This document shows, one piece after another, positions 6,615 through 13,984 of a stretch of 32,603 nucleotides of DNA. The DNA comes from Halochromatium salexigens (GTDB lineage: Bacteria > Pseudomonadota > Gammaproteobacteria > Chromatiales > Chromatiaceae). The stretch lies in the NCBI RefSeq assembly GCF_016653295.1, contig NZ_NHSF01000038.1, positions 5,447-38,049 of the forward strand, given 5' to 3'. Position 1 is the stretch's first letter; each line of letters starts with the position of its first letter. Below the pieces are notes generated by a model. That model saw only the letters and a list, made by a program, of their open reading frames with translations, was not told the origin of the DNA and ran no database searches. Made by a program: the position numbers and the translations under genes.

Positions 6615-8929
6615 CTGAGCCTGAAGATCGCGGTCAGGCGTCAGACCCCGGAAGGGCGATCGGCCCTTGGCGAGGAGCGATGGCGCCCGGTCCTGGCGGT
6701 GTTGCGCTAGCGGCTGCATCGGAACCCCTAGAAGACGACAGCATTGATTTGCGCCGCTACTGGCACATGCTGCTGCGGCGTAAGTGGATACTGGTTGCCG
6801 CTGTGGTCCTTGCGTTGTTGGTTGGGTTGGTCATGACCTACCGCACCACGCCAGTCTACCAAGCGACCCTGTTGCTCCATATTGAGCCTCAGAATGATCG
6901 ATTCCTGGAATACCAAGAAGATGTCGAGCTTGGGGAGTCTCGAAGTGACAAGGATTTTTATCAAACGCAGTATGAGTTGCTCAAGAGTCGCAATCTTGCT
7001 AGCAGGGTGATTGAGCGGCTCGGCCTCCAGACCCGCTCGGCGCCTCGGCAGTCGAGCGATGCTTCGGCCTTGGCGGAGGTCTCGGCGGGCTTGCGGCGTT
7101 TGCTCGGCGGCGGTCAAGATGCGCAATCTGCCAGGGATACCCCAGGGAACAATGGGGCATCATCCTCTAATCTGGAGGGTGCATTGCTATCCCGGCTGAC
7201 GGTCTCGCCGGTGCGCGGTTCGCGGCTCGTACGGTTGCATTATGCGAGTCCCAATCCCCGCGAGGCGGCCCAAATCTTGAACGCCTGGGCCGAGAGTTTC
7301 ATCAATATGACGCTGGAGCGTCGCTACGATGCGACGGTCTATGCCGAGCGTTTCCTGGAGGAGCGCATCAAACAGGTGCGGGCCAATCTTGAGGATTCCG
7401 AAGCCCGGCTGGTTGCTTACGCCAAGGAGCGACAGATCTACGACTTGGAAGACCGCTTAGGCAGTGCCAAGCAGCGGTTGACGGCCTTTCGTAATGCACT
7501 CACCGCCGCCCAGACAGAGGCGATTCAGGCCGCAGCCGCGGCTGGCCGAGATGACGTTGGCCAAGATGATGATGGCCTGGCGACACTCATGATGCTGGAT
7601 AGCGGTGTGATCGAGCAGCTGAAGGAGCGTAAGGTGGATCTGCAGATCGCATATCGCGATCAACTGAACCGGTTTACGCCAGACTTTCCAGACGTTGAGC
7701 AGTTACGCCAGCAGATCAATGAAGTCGACGAGCAGATTGCGCAAGAGGTTGAGTTGATCCGTACCGCCCTCGAGCAAGATTATCGTGCGAAACGGCGCGA
7801 GCAGGCGGCGCTGCAGACGGAGGTCGACGCGTTGGAGCAGGAATTGCTGGCCTTGCAGGACAGGAATACCGATTACCAGACGCTCAAGCGCGACGTGGAA
7901 ACCAACAGCCAACTCTACGATGGCTTGCTTCAGCGCATGAAGGAGGTGGGCGTCGTTGCCGGAATCACGGCGAACAACATCTCGATTGTGGATTCGGCGC
8001 AAATTCCGCGGTCACCCTTTAAGCCGAGTTTGCGCTCGAATCTGATGAAGGCGCTGATGCTAGGGCTTGTCGTCGGGGCACTGGTGATCTTTTTGGTCGA
8101 ACACATCGATGATACCATCAAGACGAGCGATGACGTGGAAACGCGGCTGCATGCGCCGGTGCTGGGAGTGATCCCCTATGCTTCGGCGCGCGCTTATGGG
8201 ATCGAGGATCAAGAGGTCCCTTTGCTCGCGGCGGTTGATCCACAGAGTCCGGTGGCCGAGGCGGTGCGCTCTCTACGCACGCAACTGCTGTTTGCGACCG
8301 CCGAGGGCGCGCCTAAGGTCTTGCATTTGACCAGCGCTGGGCCAGGCGAGGGCAAGACGACGGTGGCGACGAGTATCGCGATTGCCTTTGCGCAGGCGGG
8401 GGCGAAGGTCTTACTGATCGATGCCGACCTGCGGGCGCCGTCTTTGCACCGTGTGTTTGATCTACCGAATTCGGTCGGGTTGACCAATTACCTGGCTGGC
8501 TCCATGCAGCCGGCCGAGATTGCGCAGCCGACCGCGACAACGCGTCTTTTCTCGATAACGAGTGGTCCGCTGCCACCCAATCCGGTCGAGCTAATCTCGA
8601 GCGCAAAGATGGGCGAGTTGATCGCGCTAGCGGCCGAGCGCTTTGATTATGTGTTGCTCGATGGGCCGCCGGTGATTGGCTTGGCCGATGCGTTGGTCCT
8701 GGCCAATCTGGCGCGCGGGACGGTTTTCGTTGCCGATGCGGAGAGCACCCGCTATGGTGCGATGGAGGGCGCGGTCAAACGCTTGAAGGCCGCGCATGCG
8801 AATATCATCGGGGCGGTGATCGACCGCCTTGGGAAGGTCGGCAGCGGTTATGGCTACGGCTACGGCTATGACTACCAATACACCTACCACTACGGTGGCC
8901 GCGAGACGGCGTTGCCCGAGCAGGCCTAG
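6611..8929 (+). CDS. Wzc-type polysaccharide co-polymerase with tyrosine autokinase domain
   Basis: 772 residues in the usual BY-kinase layout. A Wzz domain opens around residue 45 (SIDLRRYWHMLLRRKW) with membrane helix 59-77. A long coiled-coil periplasmic region follows, then a second helix about 481-496 (ALMLGLVVGALVIFLV). The cytoplasmic kinase has Walker A GPGEGKTT (577-584), Walker A' LLIDADLRAP (601-610), the PPNPVELISS segment and a Walker B-like DYVLLDGPP. The C-terminus has eight tyrosines on alternate residues, 747-761 (GYGYGYGYDYQYTYHY), the autophosphorylation cluster. Such proteins control chain length and export of capsule or exopolysaccharide; the cognate phosphatase is probably the PHP protein two genes downstream. 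Its start overlaps the polymerase stop. Confidence 0.93.
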   Translation: MTEPEDRGQASDPGRAIGPWRGAMAPGPGGVALAAASEPLEDDSIDLRRYWHMLLRRKWILVAAVVLALLVGLVMTYRTTPVYQATLLLHIEPQNDRFLEYQEDVELGESRSDKDFYQTQYELLKSRNLASRVIERLGLQTRSAPRQSSDASALAEVSAGLRRLLGGGQDAQSARDTPGNNGASSSNLEGALLSRLTVSPVRGSRLVRLHYASPNPREAAQILNAWAESFINMTLERRYDATVYAERFLEERIKQVRANLEDSEARLVAYAKERQIYDLEDRLGSAKQRLTAFRNALTAAQTEAIQAAAAAGRDDVGQDDDGLATLMMLDSGVIEQLKERKVDLQIAYRDQLNRFTPDFPDVEQLRQQINEVDEQIAQEVELIRTALEQDYRAKRREQAALQTEVDALEQELLALQDRNTDYQTLKRDVETNSQLYDGLLQRMKEVGVVAGITANNISIVDSAQIPRSPFKPSLRSNLMKALMLGLVVGALVIFLVEHIDDTIKTSDDVETRLHAPVLGVIPYASARAYGIEDQEVPLLAAVDPQSPVAEAVRSLRTQLLFATAEGAPKVLHLTSAGPGEGKTTVATSIAIAFAQAGAKVLLIDADLRAPSLHRVFDLPNSVGLTNYLAGSMQPAEIAQPTATTRLFSITSGPLPPNPVELISSAKMGELIALAAERFDYVLLDGPPVIGLADALVLANLARGTVFVADAESTRYGAMEGAVKRLKAAHANIIGAVIDRLGKVGSGYGYGYGYDYQYTYHYGGRETALPEQA

Positions 8930-8997
8930 GGGCGCTGGGCGTGTCTGGCGGTCCAATGCTGGCGGCAGGCGCACTGGAGCGTTGAGGGATTTTTGCA

Positions 8998-10581
8998 GTG
9001 TCTGTTGTGCGCCTCGTTGTCGTGTTGGCGGTTGCTGGGCTGTTGCTTTGGCGAATGATGGTATCCGGCGTACCAGCGCCAACGCAGCAGCGCGCCGCAG
9101 CGGTTGAACAGACGCCTGCCGGAGCGCTGACGCAGCGCGGTGCGGATCGGTTGCAGGCCGCGTTGTCGCCCCAGGAGGATCCCGAGTCCGACGATGAACA
9201 GGCGGCGCCCGCACCGGAAGCACTCAGGCAGGCCTTTCAGCAAAATCCAACCGACCCGGAACCGTTGTTGCAGACGGCGCCACGGCTGCTGGCGGCGGAC
9301 GAGACGGCGCGAGCGGATGCGATGATCGAGATGGCCGTCCGCTTACGGCCGGCTGATCCGACTGTCCACCTGCGCGCTGGACGTTTCTGGATGGAACGGG
9401 GCGAGCTAGAGCAAGCACTGCGCCATTGGCTGCTGACGCTCGAGGCTGATCCGACCGCCACCGAGGCGATTTTCCCGTTGATGCGTGAGCTGGCTGATGA
9501 GGCGGAAACGCGTGAGGTGCTCATGCCGCTGGCAATGACGCCGCCATCTTGGTGGCCAGCCTTCTTCGCCGATCTCGCGGAACATAGCGCCGATATTGGG
9601 GCGGTTCGGGCGTTTTATGAGCTGCGCACGGCAATGTCCTTTGAGCCACTGACGGAGCTCGAGCGCAAGCATTACATTGAGCGTCTGCGCCGGGAAGGTC
9701 GAATCGTCGAGGCGTACTTGGCCTGGTTGAACGGACTGAGCCCAGAGCGGCGCTGGGAACTTGGTTTGTTGTACGACGGTGGGTTCGAGTCCGAGCCGAC
9801 GGGTTGGGGCTTCGACTGGCGGATGCAGGGCGATGAGACGGTGCTGGTCAATTACACCAAGACCTATGGCATCAACGGAGATCAGGCGCTGCATGTCCTG
9901 TTCAGAGAGCATGAAGGACCGATGGCGGAGGTGGCTCAACCCTTGTTTCTGGATCCTGGCGAGTATCGGCTGAGCGGACGTTACCGCGCGGATCGATTGG
10001 CCACGCGCGGCGGCTTACGCTGGATTGTGCAGTGTGTGCAGCCCGATCAGTCGTTGCTCGAAGAGAGCCAGCGTTTTCTTGGCTCGAACAAATGGGATAC
10101 CTTTGAGGTTGCGTTTGCCGTGCCGGCTTCCTGTGACTTGCAGGAGCTACGCTTAGTGTCGGTAGATGAATTCGGCCTGAGTCGAGCCATTTCCGGTGGG
10201 ATCTGGTTCGACGAGATGCGCGTGCGCCGGATCCCGCCACCGGCCGCGACTCAGCCGAGTGTTGTTGAGGCCAGTGCCTCGGTGGAGCCGACGACGGTGC
10301 CAGAGGCGGACGCCGACGCGGCAGAGGTTGCCGAGGAAACCTTGGGGCCAGTTGCGACGGTGCTTGGTGTTGAGGGCGAGGTGCTGGTGACGCAGGCGGG
10401 GCGTTATGTGATGGCGCGGGAGGGCCGAGGGCTCGAGTTGGGTGACCGTCTCATTACACTGGAGGGCAGTACCGCGGTGCTCGAATACTCGGCCGGATGT
10501 CGGCAGGTGCTTAACGCGAATCGGCTGCTCACCATTAACGGGAGTGAACGCTGCGAGCCATCGGAGTCCTCGGATGATTGA
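8998..10581 (+). CDS. Membrane-anchored TPR / jelly-roll / FecR-like protein of the exopolysaccharide locus (function unknown)
   Basis: 527 residues; I do not recognise a named family for the whole protein. Residues 5-23 form a single N-terminal membrane anchor, followed by a Pro/Ala/Gln linker. Residues about 70-250 are helical with TPR-like spacing (AMIEMAVRLRPADPTVHLRAG, FWMERGELEQALRHWL). Residues about 259-412 look like a carbohydrate-binding-type beta-sandwich: DGGFESEPTGWGFDW, PLFLDPGEYRLSGRYRAD, GGIWFDEMRVR, with two Cys (346, 379) that could pair. An acidic linker leads to a FecR-like strand repeat at 450-515 (VATVLGVEGEVLV, LGDRLITLEGSTAVLEY). The GTG start has GAGG ten bases upstream. 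It lies between the kinase and its phosphatase and overlaps the latter by eight bases. A periplasmic scaffold or glycan sensor is inference only. Confidence 0.75.
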   Translation: MSVVRLVVVLAVAGLLLWRMMVSGVPAPTQQRAAAVEQTPAGALTQRGADRLQAALSPQEDPESDDEQAAPAPEALRQAFQQNPTDPEPLLQTAPRLLAADETARADAMIEMAVRLRPADPTVHLRAGRFWMERGELEQALRHWLLTLEADPTATEAIFPLMRELADEAETREVLMPLAMTPPSWWPAFFADLAEHSADIGAVRAFYELRTAMSFEPLTELERKHYIERLRREGRIVEAYLAWLNGLSPERRWELGLLYDGGFESEPTGWGFDWRMQGDETVLVNYTKTYGINGDQALHVLFREHEGPMAEVAQPLFLDPGEYRLSGRYRADRLATRGGLRWIVQCVQPDQSLLEESQRFLGSNKWDTFEVAFAVPASCDLQELRLVSVDEFGLSRAISGGIWFDEMRVRRIPPPAATQPSVVEASASVEPTTVPEADADAAEVAEETLGPVATVLGVEGEVLVTQAGRYVMAREGRGLELGDRLITLEGSTAVLEYSAGCRQVLNANRLLTINGSERCEPSESSDD

Positions 10582-11392
10582 TCTGCATTGCCACATGCTG
10601 CCGGCTATCGACGACGGCGCGCCAGAGTTGGCAACAGCGCTGGAAATGGCGCGGATTGCGGTGGCGGACGGTATCGAGTTCACCGCCTGCACGCCGCACA
10701 TCTACCCGGGACTGTATCATAATGATGCCGCCGGCATCGCTCGCGCGACAGTGGCGTTTCGCCGCGCCCTGTTGGAGGCCGATATCGGGCTCGAAGTCAG
10801 CTACGGTGCTGATATCCAGATGGTGCCTGAAATGCTGGCAGCGCTGCGCGCTGGGCATTTTCCCACCCTGCACGGGTCGCGCTATTTTCTGTTCGAGCCG
10901 CCACATCATACGGTTCCCGCGCGATTCTTGGATTCGTTATTCGATCATTTGGCCGCCGGCTTTGTGCCGGTGATTACCCATCCAGAACGTCTGAGTTGGC
11001 TGGATGACGATCATTACGATTGGTTTCGGGCCGCGGTACGTCAGGGGGCCTGGCTGCAGGTGACCGCGGGTGCCCTGACCGGGCGCTTCAGCCCTCGTGC
11101 CCGTCGCCTGGCGGAACGCTTGCTCGGCGATGGGCTTGTTCATCTGCTCGCAACCGATGCGCATTCGGTGGAGAGACGACCGCCGCTGTTGGCCGAGGGC
11201 CGAGAAGCCGCTGCGCGCTTGGTTGGGCCAGAGGAGGCGGAACGCTTGGTGCGCTGGCGTCCGCGGGCGGTGATTGATGATGTTGATCCGGAAGAGGTGC
11301 CGGCACCGCCGGGGGTTTCTGCGTTGGACGCGGCAGCGGCGCCTGCAGGGCGTGCCGGTGGTTGGTTTTCACGGCTCTTTCTGGGGCGGTGA
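10574..11392 (+). CDS. CpsB/CapC-type PHP-domain tyrosine-protein phosphatase
   Basis: 272 residues. The metal-binding PHP set is complete: MIDLHCHMLPAIDDG (His5, His7, Asp13), CTPHIYP (His42), YFLFEPPHH (Glu108), ITHPERL (His136) and LLATDAHS (Asp195, His197). Members of this family dephosphorylate the tyrosine-rich tail of Wzc/CpsD kinases, using a Mn-type cluster and not the Cys chemistry of Wzb. The ATG at 10574 is placed directly before the first metal ligands and overlaps the preceding gene by eight bases; the open frame further upstream is read-through. The kinase is two genes upstream, so a kinase-phosphatase cycle controlling polymer assembly is well supported. The Pro/Ala-rich tail after about residue 240 is unusual but not informative. 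Confidence 0.9.
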   Translation: MIDLHCHMLPAIDDGAPELATALEMARIAVADGIEFTACTPHIYPGLYHNDAAGIARATVAFRRALLEADIGLEVSYGADIQMVPEMLAALRAGHFPTLHGSRYFLFEPPHHTVPARFLDSLFDHLAAGFVPVITHPERLSWLDDDHYDWFRAAVRQGAWLQVTAGALTGRFSPRARRLAERLLGDGLVHLLATDAHSVERRPPLLAEGREAAARLVGPEEAERLVRWRPRAVIDDVDPEEVPAPPGVSALDAAAAPAGRAGGWFSRLFLGR

Positions 11393-11480
11393 GTGTGTTC
11401 ACGAGCACTGCAAATGTCGCCGTCGTGGTGGGATTGGTTCCTGTACTCTAATCGTTAGGCTCAAGATGGAGAATGCTGTT

Positions 11481-11735
11481 ATGAAGAACATCGTCGCTGT
11501 TTCGTCGCTTGCCTTCGCGCTGATTGGTTTCGCGAGCGTTGCGTTCTCGCAGGGGTCGGGTCCGCAAGGCTGGCAACAGCCGTGTTCAGAGGTGTCGGGT
11601 ACGCCGCAGCCGATACAGTTCAACCCGCCCTCAGTCGCAAACTGCGTCTGCAGACTGCCGCAGGATTGCTCGGTATCGCCCTGCGATCAAAGTCCGGCGG
11701 CAAGACGGATGTGCCGCGTGTCTCCGGCGAGGTAA
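11481..11735 (+). CDS. Small Cys-rich secreted protein (hypothetical)
   Basis: 84 residues, unrecognised. A clear Sec signal peptide is present: MKN, then a hydrophobic core IVAVSSLAFALIGFASVAF, with likely cleavage near AFS-Q. The mature part of about 60 residues has six cysteines (PCSEV, NCVCR, DCS, PCD, MCR) and many Pro/Gln/Ser, suggesting three disulfides in an exported peptide. The ATG at 11481 is preferred over the ATG at 11466 because it is preceded by GGAG at nine bases and starts with the usual basic signal-peptide end. It lies inside the exopolysaccharide array, 88 bp after the phosphatase gene and 29 bp before the VpsP-like gene. The last residues (RRMCRVSPAR) are basic; a frameshifted C-terminus cannot be excluded. 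Confidence 0.55.
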   Translation: MKNIVAVSSLAFALIGFASVAFSQGSGPQGWQQPCSEVSGTPQPIQFNPPSVANCVCRLPQDCSVSPCDQSPAARRMCRVSPAR

Positions 11736-11764
11736 CGAACGGCTGAGCAGGGCAGGCGGCTGGG

Positions 11765-12472
11765 ATGCATAATCCGGCGCTCTTAGCCCGGCTTGGGTGG
11801 TGGCTTGGCGCGCTCATTGCCGTGCTGTTCGCCCTTTTTGCCGGGCTGTGGGCCTGGGGTGAGAACGCCTCGGAAGGCGTCTTGCTGCGATTGAACGAAC
11901 GGTTGTCGACACCCTACCAAACCGACCGCTGGACGGGGCCATGGTCCGCGTTGACGACAGCGGCGCGTTTCAATCCCTTCTCCGCCGAGTACCCCTCTCT
12001 GCAAGCACTGGCGGCCCAGCGCATCGGATCGAGTCGGCTCGCCGAGGCTGGCATCTCCGCCGATGTCGATGCGTTCATCATCGATCTGTATCGCCGGGCG
12101 CTGAATCGGCGTCCGCATTGGGGCGCGTTGTGGGCACGTCTCGCCACCCTGAAAGCGGAAGAGGGCGCAACCGTGCCGGCGGTTTGGGCTGCGCTCGAGC
12201 GTGCCAAGACCTTCGCGCTCTATGAGCCCGAGGTGCTGCAGACCGAGCTGCGGCTGGGTTTTTCACTCTGGTCGCGGCTCGATGCCAAGCAGCGTGAGGG
12301 TGTGCGCGAGACGGTGACCTTCCTACTCGAGCGCGAGCCGCGCAATGTGATCGATCTGGCGATGGCCTTCGGCTGGGTGGATCAGCTCAGGCCTATGCTG
12401 AGTCAGGCACGGGATATCAGCTACCTGAACCAGCGCCTGAATCGTGCCGAGCTGTTTTCGCCAGAGTCATGA
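11765..12472 (+). CDS. VpsP-like polysaccharide biosynthesis protein with N-terminal membrane anchor
   Basis: 235 residues. There is one strong N-terminal membrane helix (residues about 9-31, LGWWLGALIAVLFALFAGLW), then a wholly helical soluble part with TPR-like repeats (FIIDLYRRALNRRPHWGALWARLATLK, VWAALERAKTFALYEPEVL). Size, topology and position directly before an O-antigen polymerase-like gene match proteins annotated as the VpsP family in Vibrio-type exopolysaccharide loci, whose exact role is unknown. The assignment is from memory of layout, not from a diagnostic residue. Its stop overlaps the start of the next gene (ATGA, 12469-12472), so the two products are made together and may form a membrane complex. 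Confidence 0.6.
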   Translation: MHNPALLARLGWWLGALIAVLFALFAGLWAWGENASEGVLLRLNERLSTPYQTDRWTGPWSALTTAARFNPFSAEYPSLQALAAQRIGSSRLAEAGISADVDAFIIDLYRRALNRRPHWGALWARLATLKAEEGATVPAVWAALERAKTFALYEPEVLQTELRLGFSLWSRLDAKQREGVRETVTFLLEREPRNVIDLAMAFGWVDQLRPMLSQARDISYLNQRLNRAELFSPES

Positions 12473-13866
12473 CAATGCCCGTGCTGGATCTGCGACAGTT
12501 GGATGGGTGGCTTTTGTTAGGGCTGCTGATGTTGATCGCCTGGCTGCCGCTTCCGATCGGCAGCAACCATCCGCTGGCAATCGGTGTGATGGAGGTGGCT
12601 GTCTTTGCGCTGTTGGCGGTTTGGATGCTGGCCAGAGGGTGGTCGGCCGAGGCAGCACCGAGGCCTGTGTTCGCCGGTGGTGCCGCGCGCTGGGTCTTGG
12701 GCTTGCTGCTGGCGTGGTTGGCCTATCACCTGCTTCAGGTGCTTCCTTTGCCGCTGGAGGTCATTGGCTGGCTGAATCCGACAGCGGCGGATGTTTACCG
12801 CTACGCAGATGAGACGGGGGCGCGTCTGTTCACGCTGAGTCTGGACCCGGGCCTCAGCCTGCAGGCGTTTCTGCAAGCGGCCGCTTACGTCGGTTTGCTG
12901 GTGTTGGTCATGGCACTGATCAACACCCGCGAGCGGGTGCGCTTGCTCGTCTATGTGATGTTGGCGGTTGTGACGCTGGAAGCCCTATGGGGCATTGCGG
13001 GGATCTACGCGACACCAGCCGTGCGTGCCCGCGGTACCTATATCAATCCGAACCATTTCGCGGGTCTGCTGGAACTGGGCATTGGTCTGACGCTGGGATG
13101 GCTTCTGACACTCGGCGCCGCGAGACAACGTCACAGCCACTGGCGGCAGCGTCTGAGTGGGCTGCTTCAGTCTGTGAACGGACGCAATCTGCGCCTGTAT
13201 GGGTATCTAGCCCTTTTGATTCTATTCGGCGCGCTGGTCCTGTCAGCGTCGCGCGGGGGCATTCTGGCGATGCTGGCCGCGATCAGCCTGATGTTTGCCG
13301 TGGCTGCCGCTGTTCGTGGTAGCCAGGGGCGTGCCTTACGGTTGCTAGGGGTGGCGCTACTGGCACTTTTGGCAGGTGCTGTTGTGTTTGGTGCCGATTT
13401 GTTCCTAAAGCGACTGGATCAGAGTTTTTTGGAGGCGGAAGGACGCCGCCAGACGGCGACGGCGACGGTGCTGATGATTCAGTCTTACCCGGTCCTTGGC
13501 AGTGGTTCAGGAACCTGGGGAACCCTGTATCCGATGTTCAAGGCGCCGGAAGCTCACTCGATGCTGAAGACCGAGAACGCGCACAATGACCATTTAGAAC
13601 TCCTCGCCGAGCAAGGGGTGATTGGCTATATGCTGCTTGGCGGAGCGATTCTCGTGGCTATCGGCGTCAATCTGCTCGCCCTAAGGCGCGGTGACGCTCT
13701 CATCAGAGGACTGTCTTTTGGTTGCGCCCTTGGAATGCTGTCCCTTTTGATTCATGCCTGGGTCGAATTCAACTTCCATATTCCCGCGAATGCTGCTTGG
13801 TTTTGGGTCGTGCTCGCGCTCGGTCTTGCTGTCTCCGCATTGCCGGATACTGACACAAAAGCTTGA
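12469..13866 (+). CDS. O-antigen polymerase/ligase-like membrane protein (Wzy/WaaL superfamily), second copy
   Basis: 465 residues with about ten to twelve membrane helices. Key family segments are RGTYINPNHFAGLLELGIG (Asn193-His196), the Arg-bearing ASRGGILAMLAAIS helix, the periplasmic loop with GSGSGTWGTLYPMF, and ENAHNDHLELLAEQGVIG (from 369), the HxxN/HLE-like signature of the Wzy_C domain. It resembles the 5004-6614 product in plan but not closely in sequence. One may polymerise and the other ligate or act on a different glycan. Translation is coupled to the VpsP-like gene by a four-base overlap. Confidence 0.85.
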   Translation: MTMPVLDLRQLDGWLLLGLLMLIAWLPLPIGSNHPLAIGVMEVAVFALLAVWMLARGWSAEAAPRPVFAGGAARWVLGLLLAWLAYHLLQVLPLPLEVIGWLNPTAADVYRYADETGARLFTLSLDPGLSLQAFLQAAAYVGLLVLVMALINTRERVRLLVYVMLAVVTLEALWGIAGIYATPAVRARGTYINPNHFAGLLELGIGLTLGWLLTLGAARQRHSHWRQRLSGLLQSVNGRNLRLYGYLALLILFGALVLSASRGGILAMLAAISLMFAVAAAVRGSQGRALRLLGVALLALLAGAVVFGADLFLKRLDQSFLEAEGRRQTATATVLMIQSYPVLGSGSGTWGTLYPMFKAPEAHSMLKTENAHNDHLELLAEQGVIGYMLLGGAILVAIGVNLLALRRGDALIRGLSFGCALGMLSLLIHAWVEFNFHIPANAAWFWVVLALGLAVSALPDTDTKA

Positions 13867-13984
13867 TCTTCACGTTGCAGTGTGCATGTCTTGTGGTTTG
13901 GGTCATATTCGGATAGAGTCGCTTTGGGTGTGGCTTGATGGAACCATCTAAAAACGCTGGCGATAAGGATAGAGGTGCACAATC

